From assembly GCA_020630735.1 (NCBI GenBank), contig JAHDIP010000044.1:1-32942 (forward strand): DNA of 32,942 bases, written 5' to 3'. Positions 1-8,227 of this stretch are shown piece after piece (position 1 is the stretch's first letter; each line of letters starts with the position of its first letter). The notes under the pieces are model-generated. The model was not told the origin of the DNA, did not search any database, and worked only from the letters and a program-made list of their open reading frames with translations. The position numbers and the translations under genes are program-made. This DNA comes from Saprospiraceae bacterium (GTDB lineage: Bacteria; Bacteroidota; Bacteroidia; Chitinophagales; Saprospiraceae).

Positions 1-30
1 AAACTCGGAAAAGCAGGTGCAAAAGCCTAA
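1..30 (+). CDS. C-terminal tail of an upstream gene (partial)
   Basis: Frame 1 is open from the window edge and ends at TAA 28-30, reading KLGKAGAKA. A basic, Ala/Gly/Lys-rich end is all that is visible, so the product cannot be named. Frame 2 is also open over this stretch (to 121), so even the choice of frame is uncertain. Confidence 0.3.
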   Translation, partial: KLGKAGAKA

Positions 31-85
31 GTTACAACGATTATCAGATCAAAAAGACACATTAGCAACTATGAATAAAAATGTG

Positions 86-93
86 TATTTTTG
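86..93 (+). promoter_or_regulatory. Candidate Bacteroidota -7 promoter element
   Basis: TATTTTTG matches the Bacteroidota sigma-A -7 consensus TAnnTTTG exactly and sits 36 bases before the ATG of the glutathione peroxidase gene. Only a weak -33 match (TTAG at 62) is seen upstream, so this rests mainly on the -7 element and its position. Confidence 0.42.
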
Positions 94-129
94 CCAGATA
101 TTGATAAAAATTAATACATAGTCATAGAT

Positions 130-606
130 ATGACTTCGATACATAAATTTAAGATAGAAGGATTAGAGGGGCAAGAAATAGATTTTGCAACTTTTAAAGG
201 TAAAAAGATCATGGTGGTCAACGTCGCATCTGAATGTGGCTACACCTCTCAATACCAACAATTGCAAGAACTCTACGAAGAGTTTAATCATAAATTGGAG
301 ATCGTCGGTATTCCTGCCAATGACTTTGGCGGTCAAGAACCAGGAACAAACAGCGAAATCCAGACGTTTTGTAAAAGAAATTATGGTGTAAGCTTCCCAA
401 TGGCTGCAAAAGTCACTGTTTTAGGAGAGCAAGCCCATCCCATTTATAAATGGTTGACAAACAAAACGCAAAATGGAGTGATAGACAGTGAAGTAAAGTG
501 GAATTTTAATAAATTTCTACTTGACGAAGAAGGGTATTTAGTAAGCTATCATCCATCATCTGTAAGCCCAATAGACGAATCGATTCTAAATTGGTTGATG
601 AATTAA
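130..606 (+). CDS. Glutathione peroxidase family (thioredoxin-dependent type)
   Basis: A 158-residue GPx-fold peroxidase that reduces hydrogen or lipid peroxides in the cytoplasm; no signal peptide is seen. The peroxidatic Cys36 lies in NVASECGYT, followed by the catalytic Gln69 in GGQEPG and Trp124-Asn125 in KWNFNKF. The FPCNQF block of many relatives reads IPANDF here, so that Cys is absent. Cys81 in TFCKRNYGVSFP is at the spacing expected for the resolving Cys of non-selenium GPx enzymes that use thioredoxin rather than glutathione. Length is normal for the family. The gene stands alone, with a predicted promoter at 86-93 and a stem-loop after the stop. The family call is certain; thioredoxin dependence is inferred from the cysteine pattern. 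Confidence 0.93.
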   Translation: MTSIHKFKIEGLEGQEIDFATFKGKKIMVVNVASECGYTSQYQQLQELYEEFNHKLEIVGIPANDFGGQEPGTNSEIQTFCKRNYGVSFPMAAKVTVLGEQAHPIYKWLTNKTQNGVIDSEVKWNFNKFLLDEEGYLVSYHPSSVSPIDESILNWLMN

Positions 607-642
607 ACGATATTCCTACCTATCTTATTTTTCAGTAATTAA

Positions 643-665
643 ACACTAAAGGTAAAGCTTAGTGT
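643..665 (+). terminator. Stem-loop between the GPx gene and holB
   Basis: ACACTAA (643-649) pairs with TTAGTGT (659-665) around a 9-base loop, with A/T-rich flanks. It may terminate the GPx transcript. It also buries the GTG at 664, an upstream in-frame start for holB, which favours the ATG at 685. Confidence 0.4.
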
Positions 666-684
666 GTTTCTGAAAGCTAAGAAT

Positions 685-1803
685 ATGCAATTCAAAGACG
701 TTATTGGTCACGATCATATTAAACAGCAATTCAAAGAAATGATTGCTGCTGATAGGATGCCCCATGCACAGCTTTTTATTGGTCCTCAAGGTTGTGGCAA
801 ATTGGCACTCGCTATTGCTTTTGCTCAATATGTACTTTGTGAACAAAAAACAGCTGATGATGCTTGTGGCTCTTGTGCTGCATGTACCAAAGTTGCCAAA
901 TTAGCACACCCAGATTTACACTTTTCTTATCCTACAGTGGGTACTAATGTTATTAGTACATCGTTTTTGTCAGAGTGGCGAACGGCTATAGACGAATCGC
1001 CTTATTTGAATGTGAACCAATGGTTACAGTCAATAGGTGCAGAAAACAAACAGGGAAACATAAACAAAGGAGAATGTGTTAGTATCATCAAACGGCTTAG
1101 CCTTAAAGCCTTTGAAGGTGCTTACAAAATCCTGATTATGTGGCTACCAGAATATTTGGGCAAAGAAGGGAATCGACTATTGAAGTTGATCGAAGAACCA
1201 CCGGAGCGAACGCTCTTTGTGCTCGTTGCCGAAAACCAGCATTTGATTTTAAATACGATTCTTTCTCGTTGCCAAATTGTAAAAATCAATCAGTTAAATG
1301 ATGAAGATATTACAACTGCTTTGGTGGAACGAAAAGGGCTAGATCAGTCTACCGCTGAATCTATTGCACATATGGCAAGTGGTGACTTCAACGAGGCATT
1401 GAACCTTGCGACGAATAATGAAAATGATAATGCAACGCTGTTTCTTGACTGGATGCGTAAGTGCTATAAAGGAAATGGTGTAGAATTAGTCAAATGGGTC
1501 GATAAATTTTCAAAAATTGGTCGTGAAAATCAAAAACATTTTTTAGCCTATGCACTACATTTTATGCGAGAATATATGGTGCTAAAAATGACTGGAAAGT
1601 CAGCGATTCGTTTGCAAGACAAGGAATTGTCAACAGCTACAAATTTGACTAAAGTGATTGAATTTGAACAGATCGAGCAAATTACTAGTTTATTTAATGA
1701 CTGTACATATTATGTAGAACGGAATGCAAATCCGAAAGTATTATTTTTGGATGCATCTATTCAATTGAATAAGATTTTAAAGCAACAAATAGCAGTTCAG
1801 TAG
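685..1803 (+). CDS. holB: DNA polymerase III, delta prime subunit
   Basis: 372-residue clamp-loader subunit of the AAA+ superfamily, acting with delta and gamma/tau to load the beta clamp. It begins MQFKDVIGHDHIKQQF, the usual start of this protein in Bacteroidota, so the ATG at 685 is preferred to an in-frame GTG at 664. The P-loop reads GPQGCGKLAL (33-42), with Leu where Ser/Thr normally follows the Lys, in keeping with the non-hydrolysing role of delta prime. Four cysteines (52, 61, 64, 67) form the zinc module typical of the gamma/delta prime family. An SRC motif (sensor 1/arginine-finger segment) follows in ILSRCQIV. The next gene is a PSP1 protein, the same neighbour as in Bacillus (holB-yaaT), which supports both calls. 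Confidence 0.93.
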   Translation: MQFKDVIGHDHIKQQFKEMIAADRMPHAQLFIGPQGCGKLALAIAFAQYVLCEQKTADDACGSCAACTKVAKLAHPDLHFSYPTVGTNVISTSFLSEWRTAIDESPYLNVNQWLQSIGAENKQGNINKGECVSIIKRLSLKAFEGAYKILIMWLPEYLGKEGNRLLKLIEEPPERTLFVLVAENQHLILNTILSRCQIVKINQLNDEDITTALVERKGLDQSTAESIAHMASGDFNEALNLATNNENDNATLFLDWMRKCYKGNGVELVKWVDKFSKIGRENQKHFLAYALHFMREYMVLKMTGKSAIRLQDKELSTATNLTKVIEFEQIEQITSLFNDCTYYVERNANPKVLFLDASIQLNKILKQQIAVQ

Positions 1804-1876
1804 AGTTTTGCTATTTAGTTAATCTCAAAAACAAGTGTTGTTTTTTAAGCAACATTCAAAATAAAAGGAAATAAAG

Positions 1877-3385
1877 ATGGGATGTTCAGGTTGTTCAACA
1901 GTAGGTAACGGAAAACCCGGAGGATGTCAGAGTAATGGCGGTTGTGCCACTGGCGGTTGTAATCGGATGAATACGTACGACTGGTTAGCAAGTTATGATA
2001 TATACGAGCCAGAAGCATACAATGTAGTAGAAGTTTCTTTTAAGAACGGTTCGAGAAAATCATTTTATTATAACCACGATTCTAATACGATAACTGGAGA
2101 TATGGTTGTGGTAGAAGCAGGGGGAGGTTACGATATTGGTCGAGTATCATTATCAGGTGATCTTGTTCGTTTACAAATGAAGAAAAAAAGAGTAAGTGAG
2201 GAGTCGTTGGCACATAGTATTATCCGACGTGCAAATGAACGGGATCTTGATCGCTTACATGAGGCTAGAGAAAAAGAGTTTTCTACGATGTTTAAAGCTA
2301 GGCAAATTTCTCGAACCCTAGACTTAGAAATGAAAATTGGTGACGTCGAATACCAAGGTGATAAACGTAAAGCCACGTTTTATTACACTGCTGATGGTCG
2401 GGTAGATTTCAGAGAACTGATTCGCCATTTTGCAAAAGAATTTAAAGTTAAAATCGAAATGCGCCAGATTGGTGCACGTCAAGAGTCTGCACGTATTGGA
2501 GGTATTGGTTCATGTGGTCGTGAGTTGTGTTGCTCAACTTGGTTAACGGACTTTAAGTCTGTTTCTACAACAGCAGCTCGATATCAAAATTTGGCGATCA
2601 ATCAAACCAAACTTTCTGGACAATGTGGTCGATTAAAATGTTGTCTGAATTATGAATTGGATTCGTACATGGATGCGCTAGAACATTTTCCGAAAAACGG
2701 AGAACGGTTACAAACGCAAGCAGGTATGGCAAATTTGGTAAAAACAGATATTTTCAAAGGTTTGATGTATTATATCTACACGAAAAAATCGGAAAAAAGT
2801 GGCAAATTTTATGCCTTACCAATAGATCGTGTTAAGGAGATTTTAGCGCTGAATAAAAAAGGAGAATTTCCATTAGAGTTGATGCCTACGAAAACAATGG
2901 AAGAGCTTTTGGAAGAAGATTTGATGGATTACGAAGACGTAACTGGTGCTATCGAGTTGCCTGAAGAAGTGCGTAGAAAGAAACGAAGAAAAAAGCGAAA
3001 ACCTTCGAATAAAGGCGGTAAACAAGGTGGTGGTAAATCGAATACTCCTAAAAAGGATAATACAAAAAAAGACGATTCGAGAAAAGATTCGAACAAACCA
3101 ACTAGGAATAAAAAACCAAATTCGAACCGAAAGCCTCGACCTCCTAAAGATGCTAACGCAAAAGGAAAACCAGAAAATAAGGCGAATAATAAACCAGAAA
3201 ATAAAGGGGACAATTCTCCAAAACCCAAAAGCAAAAGTAGAAATAATAGGAATCGAAATCGGAACCGAAATCGCAAACCAAAGGATGCTAATGGTACTCC
3301 GAAAGATAATAAACCAAGAGATAATAAGCCACAAGGCAAAACACAAAAAGACAACAAACCATCGGATAATAAGCCGAAGGAATAA
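1877..3385 (+). CDS. PSP1-domain (RicT/YaaT-like) protein with Cys-rich head and basic tail
   Basis: 502 residues in three parts. The head has cysteines at 3, 6, 17, 23 and 28 in a Gly-rich context (MGCSGCSTVG). The PSP1 domain (about 40-340) carries the hallmark pairs CGRELCC (213-219) and CGRLKCC (250-256). From about 366 to the end is a disordered tail of Lys, Arg, Asn and Pro with DNKP-type repeats. In Bacillus the homologue RicT acts with two partners in an iron-sulfur-containing complex affecting RNA maturation and phosphorelay. Whether that role applies here is not known, but the clustered cysteines suit metal or cluster binding and the tail suits RNA binding. It lies 73 bases after holB, the conserved arrangement. 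The usual Bacteroidota follower gldH is not here; lpdA follows instead. The tail uses many AAA, AAT and CCA codons and forms low-complexity DNA. Confidence 0.88.
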   Translation: MGCSGCSTVGNGKPGGCQSNGGCATGGCNRMNTYDWLASYDIYEPEAYNVVEVSFKNGSRKSFYYNHDSNTITGDMVVVEAGGGYDIGRVSLSGDLVRLQMKKKRVSEESLAHSIIRRANERDLDRLHEAREKEFSTMFKARQISRTLDLEMKIGDVEYQGDKRKATFYYTADGRVDFRELIRHFAKEFKVKIEMRQIGARQESARIGGIGSCGRELCCSTWLTDFKSVSTTAARYQNLAINQTKLSGQCGRLKCCLNYELDSYMDALEHFPKNGERLQTQAGMANLVKTDIFKGLMYYIYTKKSEKSGKFYALPIDRVKEILALNKKGEFPLELMPTKTMEELLEEDLMDYEDVTGAIELPEEVRRKKRRKKRKPSNKGGKQGGGKSNTPKKDNTKKDDSRKDSNKPTRNKKPNSNRKPRPPKDANAKGKPENKANNKPENKGDNSPKPKSKSRNNRNRNRNRNRKPKDANGTPKDNKPRDNKPQGKTQKDNKPSDNKPKE

Positions 3386-3468
3386 AACTTGTCTCCTTTA
3401 GCGATTTGAAGATTGGAGTTCTCAAGTTAATATAAAACTGATTTTAAAAAATAGAAATAGATAGTAGA

Positions 3469-4872
3469 ATGAAATATGATCTTACCGTTATAGGCTCTGG
3501 CCCTGGAGGTTATGTAGCCGCAATAAGAGGAGCACAATTAGGATTGAAAACAGCTATCATCGAACGATATAATACCCTCGGTGGTACTTGTTTGAATGTA
3601 GGTTGTATTCCGTCCAAAGCCTTATTAGATTCATCAGAGCATTACCATAATGCACATGAAAAATTTGCTACTCATGGAATCGAGTTGAAAGACTTGAAGG
3701 TGAATATGAAACAAATGATCAAACGTAAAAACGAAGTGGTAAGTGATACCTGCAAAGGGGTAGAGTTTTTGATGAAGAAAAATAAAATCGACGTTTATAC
3801 TGGCCATGGTTCATTTGTAACGGCTAATAAAATTAGCATTGCAAAATCAGATGGTTCGACTGAAGAAATCGAAACAACGAATACCATCATTGCCACTGGA
3901 TCAAAACCGGTAACACCTGCTGCTTTCAACTACGATAAAAAACGAGTCATTACTTCTACCGAAGCACTTAACCTTACTAAAGTACCTAAGCGAATGGTTA
4001 TCATTGGTGGTGGTGTTATTGGTTTGGAGCTAGGCTCTGTTTATGCTCGTTTGGGGACAGAGGTAGAAGTTGTCGAATATATGGATCGCATCATTGCTGG
4101 TATGGACAAAGACTGTAGTAAAGAACTACAACGTGCCCTGAAAAAATCAGGAATGAAATTCCACTTAAAACATATGGTCACCGATGTAAAAGCGACAAGC
4201 AGAGGCGTAACGGTTAGCTATAAAAAAAGAGATACAGAAGATATTCTAACAACTAAAGCAGATTATTGCTTAGTAGCTATTGGTCGCCGACCGTATACCG
4301 ACAATTTAGGTTTAGAGAATATCGGCGTGACTAAAGACGACAAAGGACGCATCGAAGTAGATGCACATTTACAAACAAATGTCCCTGGTGTTTATGCTAT
4401 TGGTGATGTGATTAAGGGAGCGATGCTGGCGCATAAGGCAGAAGAAGAAGGTGTTTTTGTAACAGAAATAATTGCAGGTCAAAAACCTCATATCAATTAC
4501 AATCTCATTCCTGGAGTTGTATATACTTGGCCAGAAGTTGCTGGAGTTGGACAAACGGAAGGACAGTTGAAAGAAGCTGGTATTCCGTTTAAGGCTGGTA
4601 AATTTCCGTTCAAAGCATTAGGGCGTGCGAGAGCAAGTACAGATACAGAAGGTATGGTAAAAGTATTAGCACACCAAGAAACAGACGAAATCTTAGGCGT
4701 ACACATGGTCGGTCCTCGTACGGCGGATATGATTGCGGAAGCTGTTGCCTTGATGGAGTTCCGTGCATCTGCTGAAGATGCAGCGCGCATGAGCCATGCA
4801 CATCCGACATATACTGAGGCGTTTAAAGAAGCAGCATTGGCTGCGACAGATAATCGTCCGTTGCATATTTAA
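3469..4872 (+). CDS. lpdA: Dihydrolipoamide dehydrogenase (E3)
   Basis: 467-residue FAD enzyme that reoxidises dihydrolipoyl groups of pyruvate and 2-oxoglutarate dehydrogenase and glycine cleavage complexes, producing NADH. The FAD site is VIGSGPGGYVAA (7-18). The redox disulfide is Cys41-Cys46 in GGTCLNVGCIPSK. The NAD site reads IIGGGVIGLELG, the second FAD motif is AIGDVIKGAMLAHKAEEEG, and the C-terminal HPTYTE holds the catalytic His-Glu pair. It is full length with ATG start. The gap to the PSP1 gene is 83 bases, with no clear promoter consensus, so co-transcription from holB is possible. A complex nested hairpin lies just downstream. Confidence 0.97.
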   Translation: MKYDLTVIGSGPGGYVAAIRGAQLGLKTAIIERYNTLGGTCLNVGCIPSKALLDSSEHYHNAHEKFATHGIELKDLKVNMKQMIKRKNEVVSDTCKGVEFLMKKNKIDVYTGHGSFVTANKISIAKSDGSTEEIETTNTIIATGSKPVTPAAFNYDKKRVITSTEALNLTKVPKRMVIIGGGVIGLELGSVYARLGTEVEVVEYMDRIIAGMDKDCSKELQRALKKSGMKFHLKHMVTDVKATSRGVTVSYKKRDTEDILTTKADYCLVAIGRRPYTDNLGLENIGVTKDDKGRIEVDAHLQTNVPGVYAIGDVIKGAMLAHKAEEEGVFVTEIIAGQKPHINYNLIPGVVYTWPEVAGVGQTEGQLKEAGIPFKAGKFPFKALGRARASTDTEGMVKVLAHQETDEILGVHMVGPRTADMIAEAVALMEFRASAEDAARMSHAHPTYTEAFKEAALAATDNRPLHI

Positions 4873-4882
4873 AAAAGTGCTG

Positions 4883-5018
4883 AGACTGCTTCGCTGCGAG
4901 AGTAGAGAATATTTTAGCAAAGCTGAAATTGCGAGAAGTCAGATCACTATTAACGTGGTCTGACTTCTCGCAGTCTAAGCTTGCTTAGACGGTCTCACAT
5001 CTCGCAGCGAAGCGGTCT
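4883..5018. repeat. Nested-hairpin (cloverleaf-like) intergenic element, copy 1
   Basis: An outer stem (4883-4901 with 5000-5018, 19 pairs, one G-U) encloses at least two perfect or near-perfect hairpins. The first is TGCGAGAAGTCAGATCAC (4930-4947) pairing with 4955-4972 across loop TATTAAC. The second is the palindrome GTCTAAGCTTGCTTAGAC (4973-4990). A small third hairpin (TTTAGC/GCTGAAA) lies near 4913-4928. The hairpin core and the 18-base TTTTAGCAAAGCTGAAAT recur at 25457-25534. It starts right after lpdA and may act as terminator, but its size and recurrence fit a repeat family. Confidence 0.7.
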
Positions 5019-5051
5019 TTAATACAATTGAAAATATAAATTGATCTTATC

Positions 5052-5912
5052 TTGTTCCTTCTTTTTCAACAAATAACCTTATCTAATTTTCGAATCTTCT
5101 TACTCGTTTTAACTCTTAGTATCACAAGTTGTACCGAAGAGAAAAAAGTAAGTTACCTACATATTTCACACACTCGAATTGATGGCGGAGCTAATCGAGC
5201 GATGAAAGAAGTAGAAGCCTTAGATTTTTCGCCTTATGATATGCTTTGGCTAGGTGGCGACATGGCATTGCATAGTTCGAAAGATAGTGCGACTTTAGAA
5301 TATTTGGACACCATTTTTCAACTCTCTAGTCCGAATACTTTATGGGCATTAGGAAATCACGATTACCATACCAAGCCCGATTTAATCAAAGACTTTACTA
5401 AACGACCACGATACTTTAGCCAATATAAAAACGGGATCACTTTTTTTGTACACGATACACAAATCGAAAAATGTAATACAAGTGGTGATCAACTTGCCTT
5501 ACTAAAATCAGTAACAGATACACTAAAACATTCTAGTCATTTTATTTTTTTACACCACAAATTAATTTGGTTACCTAATCATCCCGAGTTGGGACCAAAG
5601 GCAAATGAGATTACGAACTCATCTGTGAATACTTGCTTTCATTGTTTGCATCCAAACAACTTTTATGAAGAAGTTTATCCATTATTAAAGGAAGTTCAGA
5701 AGAGAGGAATCCAAGTTATTTGCGTAGCAGGAGATATCGGTTTTAAAGTCAAAAACTTTGAGTACAAAACGAAAGAAGGAATTATATATTTGGCTTCAGG
5801 GCTATGGGACAAAACACCTAATCAAGACGTTCTACTGTTTGAGCACGACATTTATTCTAAAAAACTGAAATGGACGTTTTTGTCAATACAAGAACTTTTA
5901 AACAAAGAATAA
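5052..5912 (+). CDS. Lipoprotein, divergent calcineurin-like metallophosphoesterase
   Basis: About 286 residues. The N-terminus FRIFLLVLTLSITSC is a lipoprotein signal peptide with the acylated Cys at 27, so it should sit on the outer side of a membrane. Phosphoesterase motifs GGD (68-70), GNHDY (101-105), LHH (167-169) and VAGD (near 226) are present. The first metal motif, normally DxH, reads HISHTRID, and no final GHxH is seen, so metal binding is altered or differently arranged. No ATG exists before residue 51 and an in-frame TAA lies at 5037-5039. The start must therefore be TTG 5052 or a rarer codon (ATT 5040, ATC 5049). A gene for an unknown secreted protein follows closely. The fold is fairly sure; substrate and activity are unknown. 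Confidence 0.72.
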   Translation: MFLLFQQITLSNFRIFLLVLTLSITSCTEEKKVSYLHISHTRIDGGANRAMKEVEALDFSPYDMLWLGGDMALHSSKDSATLEYLDTIFQLSSPNTLWALGNHDYHTKPDLIKDFTKRPRYFSQYKNGITFFVHDTQIEKCNTSGDQLALLKSVTDTLKHSSHFIFLHHKLIWLPNHPELGPKANEITNSSVNTCFHCLHPNNFYEEVYPLLKEVQKRGIQVICVAGDIGFKVKNFEYKTKEGIIYLASGLWDKTPNQDVLLFEHDIYSKKLKWTFLSIQELLNKE

Positions 5913-5960
5913 GACTATTCTTTGGGTAAACAATTTAAAAATATAAAAACAAAAATATAC

Positions 5961-7505
5961 ATGAAAAAAGTAATCTTTATTCTGCTCACATTTCTTTTAA
6001 TGCATAGCTCAATATTTAGCCAACCATACGATGTAGAATGGGGGCCTGTTTATAAGAAAGATGGATTAAATTCAACGTTTGATTTAATAGGAATTCAAGA
6101 AGATCATTATTATATGCTGATGCATCATAGAAAGAAAGGTAATACTTTATTGAAGTATGATATGAAGCATAAATTAGTATCCAATAAACAATTTGATATC
6201 GATTATAAGGATAGAGATATTCTCCAAGTAGGGATACCTAAAATGAAAATGATTGAAACAAAAAACGGAACATTTGGATATATAAATATTCTCGATAAGA
6301 AAAAGAAGGAGAAAGTAATATATATGAGTAAGTTTGAAAAGGGAACCTTTTCAGAAATAAAAGAAATATATAACCATTATTATAAAAAGAGAATTAAGAT
6401 AGTTTCAACTACCTATGATAAAGCAGATAGAGAAAACGATATGGTTGTAAGTTTAGACAGGAATAGGGTTTCTTTTTCTGATGTTGTTACAAATAGAGAT
6501 GATAATAAAAAAGAAGAAATATCCGTAGCTGTTTTTGATGCAGATATGAATTTGCTTTGGGAAAAGGTACAAGACTTAAAGCACAAAGATAGAAAATTAC
6601 AAATAAGGCAAACAGTCGTCACAAATGATGGTATTGTATATGTTTTAGGCAAATTATTTGAGAAGAAAAAATCAAAAAGCTTACCTGATTATGATTATAA
6701 AATTTTTCAAGTGACTGAAAGTGGAATGAAAGAAATTCCTATTAGTATTGGTAAATCCGTTGCACCTACCGATGCAGGATTGTATTTTCCTGATGGTACT
6801 GATGCTGATTTTATTTTAGCAGGTTTTTATTCAGATGATGAACGTAAAAGTGGAATAAAAGGTATTTTTTATGCTTCTGGAAAAGCAGGTAGCGGAGTCA
6901 AAAATGCAAAGATTCATAAATTTGATAATACCTTTTTGGAAGATATTGCGAAAAAAAGAGACATCAAAAAAGAAAGAGGGATACGCTTAGATTTTGATAT
7001 AAAAAACTTTATACAATTTAAAGATAACTCAATAGGCTTTATTGCTGAGAATTATTTTATTACAACTCATTCTACTAGAAACTCTAATGGTACCACGTCA
7101 ACATACTATCAGTATCATTCTAATGCTTTAATTATTCCAAGATTCACAATGGATGGCGAATTAATAAAGGTTCAAAAAATACCTAAAACATTTAAAAGTT
7201 CAATACGAATGAATACTTCCTATACTTTCGCATTAGCAAGCAATAAAGTCTATCTCATGTTTAATGATTATAAAACAAGGAAAGAACGAAGTGGTAAATT
7301 AGGAGCAGCAAAATGGCGTTATACAGACCTCGTTGTAATTAACGAAAACGGAGAAATAGAATTTAACGAAACTTTGTTTAATAATAAAGAAATTGATTTA
7401 GAATTTGCGCCATACCTTTCAGATTTTTCTGAAGGCAAATTATTGATTGGTAGCATAAAAACTTTCGGATATAACAAATATGCTTTTGGGTTGATTAAGT
7501 TATAA
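5961..7505 (+). CDS. Secreted protein of unknown function
   Basis: 514 residues from ATG 5961; an in-frame TTG at 5922 would put charged residues before the signal peptide and is not preferred. MKKVIFILLTFLLMHSSIFSQ is a signal peptide cleaved near residue 20, so it is periplasmic or outer-membrane associated. The mature part is rich in Lys and aromatic residues with repeated beta-strand patterns (for example GIVYVLGKLF, IGFIAENYF, KLLIGSIKTFGYN), which could be a beta-propeller. No catalytic motif or sorting domain is recognisable. It starts 48 bases after the phosphoesterase lipoprotein gene on the same strand and likely shares its transcript. A symmetrical terminator follows. Confidence 0.75.
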   Translation: MKKVIFILLTFLLMHSSIFSQPYDVEWGPVYKKDGLNSTFDLIGIQEDHYYMLMHHRKKGNTLLKYDMKHKLVSNKQFDIDYKDRDILQVGIPKMKMIETKNGTFGYINILDKKKKEKVIYMSKFEKGTFSEIKEIYNHYYKKRIKIVSTTYDKADRENDMVVSLDRNRVSFSDVVTNRDDNKKEEISVAVFDADMNLLWEKVQDLKHKDRKLQIRQTVVTNDGIVYVLGKLFEKKKSKSLPDYDYKIFQVTESGMKEIPISIGKSVAPTDAGLYFPDGTDADFILAGFYSDDERKSGIKGIFYASGKAGSGVKNAKIHKFDNTFLEDIAKKRDIKKERGIRLDFDIKNFIQFKDNSIGFIAENYFITTHSTRNSNGTTSTYYQYHSNALIIPRFTMDGELIKVQKIPKTFKSSIRMNTSYTFALASNKVYLMFNDYKTRKERSGKLGAAKWRYTDLVVINENGEIEFNETLFNNKEIDLEFAPYLSDFSEGKLLIGSIKTFGYNKYAFGLIKL

Positions 7506-7515
7506 AGGCATAGCT

Positions 7516-7558
7516 AACGAGACTATCTTATAATTTCATTGTATAGGATAGTCTCGTT
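7516..7558. terminator. Bidirectional terminator between converging genes
   Basis: AACGAGACTATCTTATA (7516-7532) pairs with 7542-7558 (16 of 17 matched) across a 9-base loop. It lies between the stop of the secreted protein gene (+) and the stop of rsmI (-), so it can serve both. Confidence 0.7.
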
Positions 7559-8227
7559 CTAACTTTTATTTCCTTCCACCACCACTACAATTTCACCTTT
7601 CACTTTCTTCGCCGAAAAATGTTTTGCTAACTCTGCCAAACTACCCTTCGCATTTTCCTCATGTAGTTTAGAGAGTTCTCTAGAAACGGCTGCTTGACGA
7701 TCAGTACCACAATGTTCAGCAAGTTGTTCTAAGCATTTGACCAATCGAAAAGGAGATTCGTATAAGATAAAAGTATGAGGAAGTTCTGCCAAATATTTTA
7801 GTCGAGTTTGGCGACCTTTTTTGTGAGGTAAAAAACCTTCAAAATAAAACTTGTCGCAAGGCAAACCAGAATTGACCAGTGCAGGAACAAAAGCAGTAGC
7901 GCCTGGTAAACATTGTACAGGAATATCATTTCGCAAGCATTCTCGTACAAGATAAAACCCAGGATCAGAAATAGCAGGTGTTCCTGCATCAGAGATGAGC
8001 GCAATGTCTTGTTCTGCTTTTAGGAGTTCGATCAGTTCAGGAGTTGTTCCATGTTCATTGTGCGCATGATGCGAGCGCATAGGCGTACTGATGTCATAGT
8101 GTAACAACAGTTTTTTAGAATTACGAGTATCTTCAGCTAAGATTAGGCTGACCTCTTTTAGTATTCGTAAAGCACGAAAGGTAATATCTTCTAAATTGCC
8201 TATTGGCGTAGGAACAATGTATAGCAT
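7559..8227 (-). CDS. rsmI: 16S rRNA (cytidine-1402-2'-O)-methyltransferase
   Basis: 222-residue SAM-dependent tetrapyrrole-methylase-fold enzyme that 2'-O-methylates C1402 in the ribosomal P site. Family blocks are clear: LYIVPTPIGNLEDITFRAL at the N-terminus, LAEDTRNSKKLL, the SAM-binding LISDAGTPAISDPG, and a YESPFRLVKCLEQL segment. It is short compared with the roughly 285-residue E. coli enzyme because the C-terminal extension is missing, which is common in Bacteroidota. Its ATG abuts the stop of purS with no gap, so the two are co-transcribed and probably translationally coupled. Confidence 0.95.
   Translation of the reverse strand: MLYIVPTPIGNLEDITFRALRILKEVSLILAEDTRNSKKLLLHYDISTPMRSHHAHNEHGTTPELIELLKAEQDIALISDAGTPAISDPGFYLVRECLRNDIPVQCLPGATAFVPALVNSGLPCDKFYFEGFLPHKKGRQTRLKYLAELPHTFILYESPFRLVKCLEQLAEHCGTDRQAAVSRELSKLHEENAKGSLAELAKHFSAKKVKGEIVVVVEGNKS

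Noticed and set aside
664-684. GTG start for holB
   Set aside because: The added residues MFLKAKN are not part of the family start, and the GTG is inside a stem-loop; the ATG at 685 gives the standard MQFKDVIG opening.
2873-3401. Long open frames on both strands across the PSP1 protein tail
   Set aside because: They are by-products of the low-complexity Lys/Asn/Arg/Pro coding sequence; their translations are repetitive and have no start context or family features.
3386-3428. Terminator between the PSP1 gene and lpdA
   Set aside because: AACTTG/CAAGTT with a few extra pairs is too weak and widely spaced to call.
5922-5960. TTG start for the secreted protein at 5961
   Set aside because: It would place 13 charged residues before a perfect signal peptide beginning at ATG 5961.
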